From JAGCJX01 sp045638645 (GTDB lineage Bacteria; Bacteroidota; Bacteroidia; Bacteroidales; UBA932): a stretch of DNA of 64,000 nucleotides. The DNA is taken from positions 3,569 through 67,568 of the forward strand of contig JAZUBU010000001.1 of assembly GCA_045638645.1 (NCBI GenBank), given 5' to 3'. The position numbers and the translations under genes are program-made. A model generated the notes under the pieces. The model was not told where the DNA came from. It made no database searches and saw only the letters and a program-made list of their open reading frames with translations. This document shows positions 44,173 to 53,690 of the stretch, one piece after another. The first letter of the stretch is position 1, and each line of letters starts with the position of its first letter.

Positions 44173-45516
44173 GTGAAGGAAATCTTCCATAACAAATGGG
44201 TCCGCTTCGGATGTTGGAGTGTCCTTTACTTAGCATGGGTCATCTGGTTGGGAAATTACTGGTGGCTGTTGGGCCTCGGTGTTATTTTTGACCAGCACAT
44301 TACCCGGAAGGTCAAGTGGATGTTCTGGAAGAAGAACTACAAGGAAGGCGAAAAACGCATTGTCTTGCTGGATTGGCTGGATGCCTTGATTTTCGCTGTT
44401 GTAGTGGTGACATTCGTCAACATCTTCTTCGTCCAAGCCTACAAGATTCCTACTTCCTCCATGGAGGGAACTTTGTTGACAGGAGATCATTTGTTTGTTG
44501 GAAAAGTAGCCTACGGTCCCAAAATTGCCGAGCGGCCCCTTTCCTTTCCTTTTGTCCACAACGCCATGCCGTTTACGGGCGGAAAATCCTGGTCGGATCT
44601 GATCCGCAGAGATTACCGCAGGTTGGCTGGTTTCGGTGAGGTGGAACGTGACGACATCGTCGTGTTTGCATTCCCCCATGGGGACACAGTTCTTTCAAAA
44701 GATCGTAGTGCAGACTACTATACCATTGTCCGTCATTACGGAAGGGAATTTACCGAACGCAATTACGGTCCCTTGTTGATTCGTCCGCGTGACAAGAAAG
44801 ACAATTATGTCAAGCGTTGTGTTGCTGTAGCCGGCGACACCCTCGAAATCCGCTCGGCACAGGTCTATGTCAACGGACAACCGCAATCCCTCATCCCCGG
44901 TGTACAGAATACATACAGGGTGATGACCAACGGTTCCGCCATCAACAGCAAGTTGTTGGAAAAATTGGAGCTCAACCCGGAAGAGTATTGGTACAATCCG
45001 GCCTTGCCTGGATACGAAGCCATGCCGCTGAATGCTGAGCAACTGGAAGCGTTGATGGATTTCGGCAATGTGGTGGAAGTTCGTCTCAATGAAGATGTGT
45101 ACGAACAACGTCCCCACGAATCAAAAATGTTGATTTTCCCTTTTGCGGAAAATTACCGTTGGACCCGGGATAACTTTGGCCCCCTTTGGATCCCTGCGAA
45201 GGGAGATACGGTAGCATTGAACCTCGAGAACCTGCCTTTGTATCGGAGAATCATCACTGCGTACGAAGGAAACAAACTGGAGGTTGTGGAGGGTCAGATC
45301 CTCATCAACGGTCAGGTGGCCACGGAGTATGTTTTCCAACAGGATTACTACTTCATGATGGGGGATAACCGACACAATTCCTTGGACTCCCGCTACTGGG
45401 GATTCGTTCCCGAAGACCACATCGTGGGCAAGCCGAGAGTCATCTGGTTCTCAACAGACAAACACAAGTCTTTCCCTCGTAACATCCGATGGAAAAGAAT
45501 GTTGAAGTTTGTTTAA
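44173..45516 (+). CDS. lepB: Signal peptidase I
   Basis: A 447-residue type I signal peptidase, much longer than the E. coli enzyme and typical of Bacteroidota. Two N-terminal membrane segments (about 12-40, 70-90) precede the catalytic Ser96 in IPTSSMEGTLL; the general base is Lys214 in NYVKRCVAVAGD; box E is GDNRHNSLDSRYWG. About 100 extra residues lie between boxes D and E (about 225-370). It cleaves signal peptides from exported proteins. The start is GTG 44173; no ATG fits the N-terminal membrane segment as well. Confidence 0.95.
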   Translation: MKEIFHNKWVRFGCWSVLYLAWVIWLGNYWWLLGLGVIFDQHITRKVKWMFWKKNYKEGEKRIVLLDWLDALIFAVVVVTFVNIFFVQAYKIPTSSMEGTLLTGDHLFVGKVAYGPKIAERPLSFPFVHNAMPFTGGKSWSDLIRRDYRRLAGFGEVERDDIVVFAFPHGDTVLSKDRSADYYTIVRHYGREFTERNYGPLLIRPRDKKDNYVKRCVAVAGDTLEIRSAQVYVNGQPQSLIPGVQNTYRVMTNGSAINSKLLEKLELNPEEYWYNPALPGYEAMPLNAEQLEALMDFGNVVEVRLNEDVYEQRPHESKMLIFPFAENYRWTRDNFGPLWIPAKGDTVALNLENLPLYRRIITAYEGNKLEVVEGQILINGQVATEYVFQQDYYFMMGDNRHNSLDSRYWGFVPEDHIVGKPRVIWFSTDKHKSFPRNIRWKRMLKFV

Positions 45517-45518
45517 AA

Positions 45519-45549
45519 TTTGTGAATAAGAAAAAAAAGGGTATATTTG
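45519..45549 (+). promoter_or_regulatory. Promoter of rpmB-rpmG-DUF4295
   Basis: TTTG at 45519-45522 and TATATTTG at 45542-45549 are separated by exactly 19 bp, a full Bacteroidota consensus match, 41 bp before rpmB. Confidence 0.85.
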
Positions 45550-45589
45550 CGCCCCGAAATATTTGTAAAAAATAAAAAACAATATAGAG

Positions 45590-45832
45590 ATGGCAAGAGT
45601 TTGTCAAATTACCGGAAAGAAACGGATGATCGGAAACAATGTTTCCCACTCAAAACGCCGCACCAAAAGAGAGTTTGCTCCGAACTTGAAAACCAAACGC
45701 TTCTGGTCGGAAGAAGAACAACGCTTCGTTACCTTGAAAGTATCTGCTGCAGGTATTCGGACGATTAATAAAAATGGCTTGGCTGCTGCTTTGAAAGCTG
45801 CTCAAGCAAAAGGTTTAATTGATTTAGTGTAA
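45590..45832 (+). CDS. rpmB: 50S ribosomal protein L28 (bL28)
   Basis: An 80-residue bL28 (MARVCQITGKKRMIGNNVSHS, KRRTKREFAPNLKTKRFW, LKVSAAGIRTINKNG). The first gene of a three-gene ribosomal unit. An AAGGAG overlaps its stop codon and may serve rpmG. Confidence 0.97.
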   Translation: MARVCQITGKKRMIGNNVSHSKRRTKREFAPNLKTKRFWSEEEQRFVTLKVSAAGIRTINKNGLAAALKAAQAKGLIDLV

Positions 45833-45844
45833 GGAGATTGAGTT

Positions 45845-46033
45845 ATGGCAAAAAAGAGCAAAGGCAATCGCGTACAAGTCATCCTCGAATGTACTGAACA
45901 ACGTGAAAGCGGTGTACCGGGCATCTCCCGCTACATCACTACCAAAAATAAAAAGAACACTACCCAACGTTTGGAACGTATGAAATACAATCCTTACTTG
46001 CGTAAAGTGACCCTGCACAAAGAAATCAAATAA
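45845..46033 (+). CDS. rpmG: 50S ribosomal protein L33 (bL33)
   Basis: A 62-residue bL33 (MAKKSKGNRVQVILECTEQ, RYITTKNKKNTTQRLERMKYNP). It lacks the zinc-binding CxxC pairs, so it is the Cys-free type. It is 12 bp after rpmB. Confidence 0.97.
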   Translation: MAKKSKGNRVQVILECTEQRESGVPGISRYITTKNKKNTTQRLERMKYNPYLRKVTLHKEIK

Positions 46034-46050
46034 TTTAACTTGACAATACT

Positions 46051-46212
46051 ATGGCAAAGAAAGCAGTGGCAACATTTAGCGGTGACAAATCCGCTTTGAG
46101 AAATGTCGTAAAATGCATTCGTATGACCAAAACCGGTCGTTCAGGTGCTTACGCATTTGACGAAGAATTGGTGCCTACCGACAAGGTAAAAGAGTTTTTC
46201 GCAAAGAAGTAA
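46051..46212 (+). CDS. DUF4295 small ribosome-associated protein (bL38-like)
   Basis: A 53-residue basic protein (MAKKAVATFSGDKSALRNVV..., ending VKEFFAKK). It matches DUF4295, a family restricted to Bacteroidota and always next to rpmB-rpmG. To my knowledge this family was found as an extra large-subunit protein, named bL38, in Flavobacterium ribosomes; I am moderately sure of that. It is the last gene of the unit, followed by a strong terminator. Confidence 0.88.
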   Translation: MAKKAVATFSGDKSALRNVVKCIRMTKTGRSGAYAFDEELVPTDKVKEFFAKK

Positions 46213-46230
46213 TCGATTTCGATTGAATAT

Positions 46231-46273
46231 AAAAAAAGAAGAGGTTGACTTTGGTCAGCCTCTTCTTTTTTTG
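46231..46273 (+). terminator. Terminator after the rpmB-rpmG-DUF4295 unit
   Basis: A 19-bp stem with one wobble (46231-46249 with 46254-46272) and a TTTG loop, ending in a T-run. The downstream T-run leads into the ftsY promoter. Confidence 0.88.
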
Positions 46274-46275
46274 CT

Positions 46276-46283
46276 TATCTTTG
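46276..46283 (+). promoter_or_regulatory. -7 promoter element of ftsY
   Basis: TATCTTTG matches TAnnTTTG, 37 bp before the ftsY ATG at 46321. Confidence 0.6.
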
Positions 46284-46320
46284 TAGTTTGATACAATTCG
46301 AACTACTTAAACACGATAGT

Positions 46321-47277
46321 ATGGCTTTTTTCTGGAAAAAGAAGAACAAAGAAGAGGAAGCTGCCGAGATTAAATCCTTGGATGAAGGCCTCAAGAAGAC
46401 CAAGATGGGGTTGTTTTCACGCATTTCCCGTGCCATTGCCGGCAAGTCCCGTGTGGACGATGTCACGCTTGATGAGATTGAGGAAGCGTTGATCGAATCC
46501 GATTTGGGCGTTGATACGACCTTGAAGATCATTGATCTGCTGGAAGAACGTGTCGCACGGGACAAGTACATGGATGCCTCCGAGTTGAACCGCATGCTCA
46601 AGGAGGAGATCTCTACCCTGCTGGCCGCCAACAACGAGGCAGAAGATCCGTTTGATTTTTCGAAGAAGCCGTATGTCATCATGGTGGTCGGGGTGAATGG
46701 AGTCGGTAAGACGACGACGATCGGAAAACTTGCAGCGCGCCTGAAAGCCGATGGCAAGAAGGTCGTGCTGGGGGCTGCGGATACCTTCCGGGCTGCCGCT
46801 GTTGAACAGTTGACCATCTGGAGCGAACGTGCCGGTGTGCCGATTGTGAAGCAACAGATGGGTTCTGATCCTGCTTCCGTGGCGTATGATACCGTTTCTT
46901 CTGCGGTAGCACAAAATGCGGATGTGGTTCTGATTGATACTGCCGGACGTTTGCACAACAAGGTCAACCTGATGAACGAGTTGACCAAGATCCGCAACGT
47001 GATGCGCAAGGTCATTCCCGACGCGCCGCACGAAGTCCTGTTGGTTCTCGACGGTTCTACCGGTCAGAACGCTTTCCTGCAAGCCAAGGAATTTACTAAG
47101 GCGACGGAAGTGACCTCATTGGCGGTGACCAAGTTGGACGGTACTGCGAAAGGGGGCGTGGTCATCGGTATTGCCGACCAGTTCCAGATTCCGGTGAAGT
47201 TCATCGGTGTCGGAGAGAAGATAGAAGACCTTCAAGTATTTAACAAAAAAGCATTTATTGATTCTTTATTCAAATAG
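46321..47277 (+). CDS. ftsY: Signal recognition particle receptor FtsY
   Basis: A 318-residue SRP GTPase: short acidic/basic N-terminal A region, helical N domain (about 25-100), and the G domain with GVNGVGKTTTIGKLA (P-loop), DTFRAAAVEQL, DTAGRLHN and TKLDGTAKGG. It docks ribosome-SRP complexes at the membrane. The ATG at 46321 is chosen since the longer frame begins next to the promoter and adds no conserved residues. It is 9 bp before pheT. Confidence 0.96.
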   Translation: MAFFWKKKNKEEEAAEIKSLDEGLKKTKMGLFSRISRAIAGKSRVDDVTLDEIEEALIESDLGVDTTLKIIDLLEERVARDKYMDASELNRMLKEEISTLLAANNEAEDPFDFSKKPYVIMVVGVNGVGKTTTIGKLAARLKADGKKVVLGAADTFRAAAVEQLTIWSERAGVPIVKQQMGSDPASVAYDTVSSAVAQNADVVLIDTAGRLHNKVNLMNELTKIRNVMRKVIPDAPHEVLLVLDGSTGQNAFLQAKEFTKATEVTSLAVTKLDGTAKGGVVIGIADQFQIPVKFIGVGEKIEDLQVFNKKAFIDSLFK

Positions 47278-47286
47278 AAAAGACAT

Positions 47287-49737
47287 ATGGAAATTTCCTA
47301 TAGTTGGCTGAAAGAGTATGTTTCTTTCGATCTCGCTCCTGAGAAAGTGGCGGAGATTTTGACTTTCATTGGTTTGGAAGTCGAAGAAATGAAGGTGACG
47401 GAAGAAATACCCGGCGGTCTGGCCGGAGTTGTTGTGGCAGAAGTGCTGTCTTGCGTAGATCATCCTGATTCGGATCACTTGCACATTACACAAGTGTCGG
47501 TGGGCAGTGGAGAGCCTCTGCAAGTCGTTTGTGGTGCACCGAATGTGGCCCAAGGACAGAAAGTGTTGTTGGCTACCGTAGGAACCAAATTGCCCACACC
47601 CGATGGTAGCGAGTTCAAGATCAAGAAGTCCAAGATTCGGGGTGTGGAATCGTTCGGTATGATTTGTGCCGAAGACGAATTGGGCATTGGAGAGAGTCAT
47701 GACGGCATCATGGTGCTGGAACCGGAAGCCGTGCCCGGAACTCCTGCGAAAGAATATTTGAAACTGGCAGAAGATACGGTCTTTACGATTGGTTTGACTC
47801 CGAACCGCATTGATGCGGCTTCGCACATCGGTGTAGCCCGTGATTTGTCGGCCTATCTGCGTCTGAACGGTATGGGTGGCGAGTTGACCCTTCCTTCTGT
47901 GGATCATTTCACAATGACGGGTGGAACCCCGATTCCGTTGACCGTTGAAGCACTGGAAGGAGCGCCCCGCTACATGGGTATTACCTTGAAAAATGTCAAG
48001 GTAGGACCTTCTCCGGAATGGTTGCAAAAGAAGCTCGTTGCCATTGGTCTTCGTCCCATCAACAACGTGGTGGACATCACCAATTTTATTTTGCACGAGA
48101 CTGGCCAGCCTTTGCATGCTTTTGATGCCTCCAAAATTGAGGGAGGACAGGTGGTTGTGCGCATGGCCCAAGAAGGTGACCGCTTTGTTACCCTGGATGG
48201 TGTGGAACGGACCTTGTCGGCTCAGGACATGATGATTTGCAATGCCGTCCGTCCGATGTGTATTGCCGGTGTCTTTGGCGGTTTGGAATCCGGTGTGACC
48301 GATACGACCACCGAAGTATTCCTGGAAAGTGCATATTTCAATCCGGTTTATGTGCGCAAAACGTCCAAACGTCACGGTTTGAAGACGGACGCTTCGTTCC
48401 GTTACGAACGCGGCGCAGACCCGCTCATCGTGCCGTATGCCGGATACCGTGCAGCCTTGTTGTTACAGGAGTTGGCCGGTGCGGAAATCGTGGGCATGCA
48501 GGAACATTACCCGCAAGTGATTGAACGCAAGTCCGTGAGTCTGGATTTTGACCGGATGCAACGTTTTATCGGCAAGGCCATCGGAGCAGATACCATCCGC
48601 CATATTTTGGAATTCATGGATTTTGAAGTGGTATCCGCAACAGAGAATACGGCAGAAGTACTGGTTCCTTCCTACCGTGTGGATGTGTACCGTGAGTGCG
48701 ACGTGGTGGAAGAAGTGTTGCGTATCTATGGTTACAACAACATCGAGTTGCCGGAAGGCATGCGGATCTCTGTGAATGCAACCCCGAACCCGGATCCGGA
48801 ACAAGTTCGTACCAAGGTGAGTGATTTGCTGGCGGCCAACGGATTCATGGAATGCATGAGCAACTCGTTGACCAAGGCGGATTATTACACCGGCTTGAAG
48901 ACCTATCCCTCAGAACGCCTGGTTCCGATTGTGAATCCGTTGAGCTCGGACTTGAATGTGATGCGTCAGACCTTGTTGTTCAGTGCGTTGGAAGATGTTG
49001 CTTACAACCTGAACCGTCAGGCTTCTGATCTGATGTTCTACGAAATGGGCAATGTGTACGCATTTGAGCCGGCAGAAGGCGAAACGTTGGCGGATCTGAA
49101 AGCTTATCGTGAGGAAATGCGTCTGATGATTACGTTGACCGGTAAGGGTACGCAACATTGGAGAAATACCTCCGGGGCAGGTCATTATTTTGCCTTGAAG
49201 GGCTATGTCGAAATGTTGATGAAACGCCTGGGTGTGGATTTGTATGCCTTTGAATCCAACCCGGCTCCGGCAGACTTGTTCCAGGAAGGTTTGACTTACA
49301 GTCGTGGTGGCAAGACCTTGTTGATGATGGGTTCGGTTGCTCCGGCCCGTCTGAAAGCTTTCGGTATCAAACAACCGGTCTTTGTGGCAGAGATTTCCTG
49401 GAAGATGTTGTTTGATTTGTACAAGAAGAACAAAGTCCGCTACACAGAATTGCCGAAATTCCCGCGTGTCCGTCGTGACCTGGCACTCCTGTTGGACGAA
49501 GAGGTTACGTTTGCACAATTGCGTAAGACTGCGTTTGCAACCGAAAAACGCTATCTGAAGCAAGTGACTCTGTTTGATGTGTACCGGGGTGATAAGATCC
49601 CTGCGGGCAAGAAACAATATGCTTTGAGTTTTGTTTTCCTCGATGAAGAAAAGACCCTGACGGATCAAGCGATTGAACAGATGACCAACAAGTTGTTGGC
49701 TGCCTTTACCAAATTCCACCAAGCAGCCTTGCGCTAA
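47287..49737 (+). CDS. pheT: Phenylalanyl-tRNA synthetase beta subunit
   Basis: An 816-residue PheT: EMAP-like tRNA-binding domain (about 40-150), B3/4 editing domain (about 210-390, GLKTDASFRYERGAD), B5 domain (about 400-475), catalytic-like core (about 490-700) and the C-terminal FDX-ACB anticodon-binding domain (about 720-816, FPRVRRDLALLLDEEV). Works with PheS, which is not in this window. Followed by a 25-bp perfect terminator stem. Confidence 0.97.
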   Translation: MEISYSWLKEYVSFDLAPEKVAEILTFIGLEVEEMKVTEEIPGGLAGVVVAEVLSCVDHPDSDHLHITQVSVGSGEPLQVVCGAPNVAQGQKVLLATVGTKLPTPDGSEFKIKKSKIRGVESFGMICAEDELGIGESHDGIMVLEPEAVPGTPAKEYLKLAEDTVFTIGLTPNRIDAASHIGVARDLSAYLRLNGMGGELTLPSVDHFTMTGGTPIPLTVEALEGAPRYMGITLKNVKVGPSPEWLQKKLVAIGLRPINNVVDITNFILHETGQPLHAFDASKIEGGQVVVRMAQEGDRFVTLDGVERTLSAQDMMICNAVRPMCIAGVFGGLESGVTDTTTEVFLESAYFNPVYVRKTSKRHGLKTDASFRYERGADPLIVPYAGYRAALLLQELAGAEIVGMQEHYPQVIERKSVSLDFDRMQRFIGKAIGADTIRHILEFMDFEVVSATENTAEVLVPSYRVDVYRECDVVEEVLRIYGYNNIELPEGMRISVNATPNPDPEQVRTKVSDLLAANGFMECMSNSLTKADYYTGLKTYPSERLVPIVNPLSSDLNVMRQTLLFSALEDVAYNLNRQASDLMFYEMGNVYAFEPAEGETLADLKAYREEMRLMITLTGKGTQHWRNTSGAGHYFALKGYVEMLMKRLGVDLYAFESNPAPADLFQEGLTYSRGGKTLLMMGSVAPARLKAFGIKQPVFVAEISWKMLFDLYKKNKVRYTELPKFPRVRRDLALLLDEEVTFAQLRKTAFATEKRYLKQVTLFDVYRGDKIPAGKKQYALSFVFLDEEKTLTDQAIEQMTNKLLAAFTKFHQAALR

Positions 49738-49771
49738 CAGGGGGGATTTTTGGGGAGTGCATCCCAAGCAT

Positions 49772-49825
49772 AATGATAAAAGAAAGAGAGCAACGCTGCG
49801 GCGTTGCTCTCTTTCTTTTATCATT
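49772..49825 (+). terminator. Bidirectional terminator between pheT and the small barrel gene
   Basis: A perfect 25-bp stem (49772-49796 with 49801-49825) closed by a TGCG tetraloop. The outer part is A/T-rich, giving T-runs on both strands, as expected between convergent genes. Confidence 0.92.
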
Positions 49826-49859
49826 GCCGATTCGTGTGAACCGGTCGTCAGGAACGGGT

Positions 49860-50309
49860 TTAGAAAATGTAGCGGATGCTCAAACCACCGTTGCTCCAGC
49901 CACCAGCTACATTGGGGATGAGGTTCAAGGTCGGTTTGTAGTCTACTGAAAGTACCAGGGGAACTGAGGGGATTTTGTATTCAATACCGGCAACACCCAT
50001 GATACCAACAGAGATACCGCCAGCTTCACCCAAGAAAAGACTTGCGGTAACACCAGGACCTGCATAAACGGAGAGACCATCCACGTTCAGACCCCAAGTC
50101 CATTCGTAGGCGCCGCTTGCGCAAATGTTCATTCCGTTTCCGAATCCGATACCGGCTTCAAAATCCAAAGCATTGGTTTGGCTTACAAAAGTTTTGTAGG
50201 TAGCCGTTACAACACCACCGATGCGGATACCGGCTGCTTGTTTGTATTCTTGAGCAAAAAGGGAGCCTCCAATCAGGAGAGCCAGAGCTACTAATAATGA
50301 TTTTTTCAT
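49860..50309 (-). CDS. Small outer-membrane beta-barrel protein
   Basis: A 149-residue protein with a signal peptide (MKKSLLVALALLIGGSLFAQ) and about eight alternating strands ending in IRYIF, an aromatic C-terminus typical of barrels. Gly-rich strands such as AGIRIGGVVTATYK fit an OmpA/OmpW-sized barrel. No specific function can be inferred. It stands between pheT (convergent) and the deoC operon (same strand). Confidence 0.75.
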   Translation of the reverse strand: MKKSLLVALALLIGGSLFAQEYKQAAGIRIGGVVTATYKTFVSQTNALDFEAGIGFGNGMNICASGAYEWTWGLNVDGLSVYAGPGVTASLFLGEAGGISVGIMGVAGIEYKIPSVPLVLSVDYKPTLNLIPNVAGGWSNGGLSIRYIF

Positions 50310-50359
50310 AAATGTAAATTTTAATTAGGTTATAGTGTTTTTAGTCTCAGTATGATCGT

Positions 50360-51226
50360 TTAGTAATAGGTAACGGTCCGCTCTTCCAATGCTGAGAGGA
50401 TGTTGTTGGTAACACGGCTGGCACCGAAGCGGAGGAGTTCCGGGCAGAGCCATTCTTGACCGAGGATGGTTTCTACGATGGCGTAGTAACAAGCGGCATC
50501 TTTGGCCGTGGAGATGCCGCCGGCCGGTTTGAAACCGATTTTCTTGCCGGTTACTTCGTAGTAGCGTTTGATGCATTGGCACATGACAATGGCGGCTGCC
50601 GGGGTGGCTGCCGGTTCCATCTTTCCGGTTGATGTCTTGATGAAATCTGCACCGGCTTCCATGGCCAGGAAGGAGGCTTCTGCAATCTGTTCGGGTGCAA
50701 GCAATGCGCCGGTTTCCAGGATGACTTTCAGGTGTGCATTGGGGATTGCGGCACGGATTTGTGCAATTTCATCAAAGCATGCTTCCGGATTCTTGTTCAG
50801 GAAAGCGTTCAGTGCCAAGACAATATCCACTTCGGTCGCTCCATTCTCTACTGCGAGTCGGCTTTCCAGTACCTTGACTTCGGTGTAGCTTTGTGAAGCC
50901 GGGAAGCAGCCGGAAACGGTTGTGATGCCTACGCCCGGTGCGGTCAGCTCCTTGCGGATCTGCGCAGCAAAGTTCGGATATACGCAAATGGAGGCGGGTG
51001 TCGGGTAGTTGGGGAAGGTTTCGTGGAAACGGTTGACCTTGTTTACCAGACTGCTCACCTTGGAGGGGGTGTCGGTTGCATTCAGCGTGGTCAAGTCAAT
51101 CAGACCCAACATTTTGGTGAGGGTCTGCGGCTGCATCCAGTTGCTGAGGTTTTCCTGAATGGCACAGATGGTGTGTTCTGTCAGGTTGGAATCTACGGTA
51201 AATTCGTATTTACTCAGATAGCTCAT
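50360..51226 (-). CDS. deoC: Deoxyribose-phosphate aldolase
   Basis: A 288-residue TIM-barrel aldolase. Schiff-base Lys197 lies in FIKTSTGK, the signature of DERA; the VDIVLALNAF segment and GFKPAGGIS (second Lys) are present. It cleaves 2-deoxyribose 5-phosphate to acetaldehyde and glyceraldehyde 3-phosphate in deoxynucleoside salvage. Last gene of a five-gene minus-strand group; 7 bp after dtd. Confidence 0.95.
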   Translation of the reverse strand: MSYLSKYEFTVDSNLTEHTICAIQENLSNWMQPQTLTKMLGLIDLTTLNATDTPSKVSSLVNKVNRFHETFPNYPTPASICVYPNFAAQIRKELTAPGVGITTVSGCFPASQSYTEVKVLESRLAVENGATEVDIVLALNAFLNKNPEACFDEIAQIRAAIPNAHLKVILETGALLAPEQIAEASFLAMEAGADFIKTSTGKMEPAATPAAAIVMCQCIKRYYEVTGKKIGFKPAGGISTAKDAACYYAIVETILGQEWLCPELLRFGASRVTNNILSALEERTVTYY

Positions 51227-51233
51227 ATACGAT

Positions 51234-51686
51234 TTATACTTTGTTTTTGCTGTCTATAATGAGTGTAACCGGACCGTTGTTTTCGATCTGAACACGCATA
51301 TCTGCTCCAAAGATACCACATTCTACTTTTTTTTGCAAATAAAGTTCCAGGCGCTGGAGGAAGCTCTGGTAGAGAGGAATGGATGTTTCGGGAGGTGCGG
51401 CCTGAATCCAGGACGGTCGGTTTCCTTTTTTGGTGGAGGCCATCAAGGTGAATTGGCTAATCACGAGAATGTCTCCTCCCGTATCGAGGATGGAGCGGTT
51501 CATGACCCCTGATTCGTCATCAAAGATGCGCAGGTTGACGATTTTCTTGCACAACCATTCAATGTCTTCTTCGCTGTCGTCGTGCGTGATGCCGACGAGG
51601 ATGTTCATGCCGGGACCGATGGATCCGACCACTTCTCCTTGGACAGATACAGACGATGCCAGGACTCGTTGGATGACTACTTTCAT
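51234..51686 (-). CDS. dtd: D-aminoacyl-tRNA deacylase
   Basis: A 150-residue DTD. The active-site motifs SQFTLMA and the C-terminal NNGPVTLIID are conserved. It hydrolyses D-aminoacyl- and Gly-tRNA-Ala mischarges. It lies between the radical SAM gene (18 bp upstream) and deoC. Confidence 0.96.
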   Translation of the reverse strand: MKVVIQRVLASSVSVQGEVVGSIGPGMNILVGITHDDSEEDIEWLCKKIVNLRIFDDESGVMNRSILDTGGDILVISQFTLMASTKKGNRPSWIQAAPPETSIPLYQSFLQRLELYLQKKVECGIFGADMRVQIENNGPVTLIIDSKNKV

Positions 51687-51704
51687 GGGGTTGGATGGTT
51701 GGAA

Positions 51705-52481
51705 TTATCCTCGGATTTGAATTTGGAACCCTTCTTCACGCAAGGGTGCGGCGATGGCTTCCATTTCTTCTACGGTAACTTTGCGCAGGCCGGACATCGG
51801 CGTCTCGCGGTCGATGGTGTACATCATGACTTCGCGGGGACGGAGTCGGCGGACAATGGCTTGCCAGCCGGCGACTTCACTGGCTTCGGTGGAATCCAGG
51901 GGTTGTCCATCGATGTCTCCTTTGAGGAACATGGTTTGGAGGATGAAATTGCCTTCAAACGTTTCCAGGTTGTTCAAGGTGCGTTCCAGGGAGTAGCCCG
52001 GGGCGGGTTTGTTGATAGCGTTCACAAAGCCTTCGGTGCATCCGTCCACCTTCAGAATCGGGTTGTTGATTTTTTTCAAGGCCTCGCAGACGCTCGGTTT
52101 GTGGAGGTTCGATGCATTGGACAACACCGAGATGACTGCTTCCGGATAGAGCCGGTTGCGGAGTTCGACGGTGTGGTCAATGATGGCGGCAAAGTCGGGG
52201 TGGGCTGTGGGTTCCCCATTGCCGGAGAAGGTGATGGTGTCGATGTGCGTACCTTCGGCCTTGAGTTCGTTCAGACGGCGTTCCAGGGCTTCGCGGACCT
52301 CGTCCAGGGTCGGTAAGGTTTTGTCCTTGAGTCCGTCTTTGTTCCATCCACATTCGCAATAGATGCAGTCAAAATTGCACCATTTGCCGTGGCGCGGCAG
52401 CAGGTTGATGCCCAGGGAGGAGCCGAGACGGCGGCTGCGGATGGGGCCGAATACGATTTCTTCAAACAATATGGTTGCCAT
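51705..52481 (-). CDS. Radical SAM protein of unknown substrate
   Basis: A 258-residue radical SAM enzyme. The [4Fe-4S] site is C35-x3-C39-x2-C42 (CNFDCIYC), and the beta-strand with the SAM Gly-rich element GNGEPTAHP follows. The opening FGPIRSRRLGSSLGIN is a recognisable block of the COG0731-like group. The reaction is unknown. It is 18 bp upstream of dtd and may modify tRNA or protein; this is inference only. Confidence 0.82.
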   Translation of the reverse strand: MATILFEEIVFGPIRSRRLGSSLGINLLPRHGKWCNFDCIYCECGWNKDGLKDKTLPTLDEVREALERRLNELKAEGTHIDTITFSGNGEPTAHPDFAAIIDHTVELRNRLYPEAVISVLSNASNLHKPSVCEALKKINNPILKVDGCTEGFVNAINKPAPGYSLERTLNNLETFEGNFILQTMFLKGDIDGQPLDSTEASEVAGWQAIVRRLRPREVMMYTIDRETPMSGLRKVTVEEMEAIAAPLREEGFQIQIRG

Positions 52482-52499
52482 GTTTTTTCTTGTTTAGGG

Positions 52500-53690
52500 T
52501 TACAGGATGCGTCGGGTCGTACTGGCTTGAGAAGGTTTGCCGTTTTCAAAATCAAAGTTTTCGATGAGGACGGCTCCCGGTTTCTTACCGACTTCAAAGC
52601 TTCCGTACGTATCTTCTTTGCCGAGGGCTTTGGCGCCATTGAGGGTGGCCCAGGTCAGGATTTCCGCGAAAGGAATGTGCGGGAAGTGTTCTTGAATGCA
52701 TTTGATCTCCTCGATCATCGACAGGATGGTGTTGGACGACAGGCTGTCTGTTCCGATGGCGATGTTCAACCCTTTTTTTCGGAAGAGGTCCAGTGGTGCC
52801 AGGCAACGATGGATGAAGAGGTTGGACAGGGGACAAGTGACCCAGGTGACGTGCTTCAGTTCCTGTTGTACTGCGTCGATGCTTTCTTCGTTGGTAGCGA
52901 CGTTGTGTACCAGGAGGATGTTGGCATTCGGGTATCGTTTGCCGGTCTTCCGCAGGCAGTTCAGGAAATGGAAGACAGCGGGTTTGCCGAGTACGGGCGG
53001 CGTGGGCAGGCCGCGACCCTTGTAATTTTCGGCCAGTGCACCCGTGCCGGTCAGGATCAAATCTTCCTCTTCGTCTGATTCCTGGTTGTGGTAGGAGAGG
53101 AAGCCGGAGGCCACGGCGGCTGCGGAGGACAGGGTCAGCAACTCGGGTGACATGGTGTAGGGCGAGTGCGGGGTCGGTGCGGCATCAATGCCTGCTTTTT
53201 GGGCTTCTTTGTGCAACTTGCCGACTTCGTCCAATACGGTCAGGGCTTCTTCTTTCAAGGTGCCGAAGACTTCCAGAAAGGTGCGGGTGTACATCGGTGA
53301 TGCGGCTTTCATGGCGAAGGTTTCGTTGCAATTGGAGATGTCCGCCATGGCAGAAATCCCTTCCGCATACATCTTGTCCAAGGCGGTTTGTGCCCGTTCG
53401 ATGCGTTCTTCGGGTCCGGCACTTTCCCGCAAGGCATTGATCTGGTTGATGAAGCCGGACATGCCGGTGCCTTGTTCAAATTTGTTGACCAGGTGGGAAA
53501 GTTCCAGATGGCAGTGTGCGTTGGTAAAACCGGGAACCAGGACCCCGTTGTAAAATTCCGTGCTTTCGGTTTCTTCGGTCAGGGTGCCGATGTTCAGGAG
53601 GGTTCCGTTTTCATCAAATTCCAGGAATCCGTTGCGGATGGGTTCGCCAACCACGGGATATACGTAATTGGCCGCTATGCGTCGTTTCAT
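52500..53690 (-). CDS. Amidohydrolase (metal-dependent, SsnA/chlorohydrolase-like)
   Basis: A 396-residue amidohydrolase: small beta domain, then NAHCHLE (HxH metal motif), PHSPYTMSPE (metal His), VHNVATNEESI and GTDSLSSN (catalytic Asp). The set is like the ATZ/TRZ/guanine deaminase and aminodeoxyfutalosine deaminase families. Substrate unknown. Its start overlaps the DUF4296 gene by 4 bp. Confidence 0.82.
   Translation of the reverse strand: MKRRIAANYVYPVVGEPIRNGFLEFDENGTLLNIGTLTEETESTEFYNGVLVPGFTNAHCHLELSHLVNKFEQGTGMSGFINQINALRESAGPEERIERAQTALDKMYAEGISAMADISNCNETFAMKAASPMYTRTFLEVFGTLKEEALTVLDEVGKLHKEAQKAGIDAAPTPHSPYTMSPELLTLSSAAAVASGFLSYHNQESDEEEDLILTGTGALAENYKGRGLPTPPVLGKPAVFHFLNCLRKTGKRYPNANILLVHNVATNEESIDAVQQELKHVTWVTCPLSNLFIHRCLAPLDLFRKKGLNIAIGTDSLSSNTILSMIEEIKCIQEHFPHIPFAEILTWATLNGAKALGKEDTYGSFEVGKKPGAVLIENFDFENGKPSQASTTRRIL

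Noticed and set aside
49772..49825. Long perfect inverted repeat as an insertion-sequence end
   Set aside because: It has a 4-nt loop, lies between convergent genes and has T-runs on both sides, so it is a terminator.
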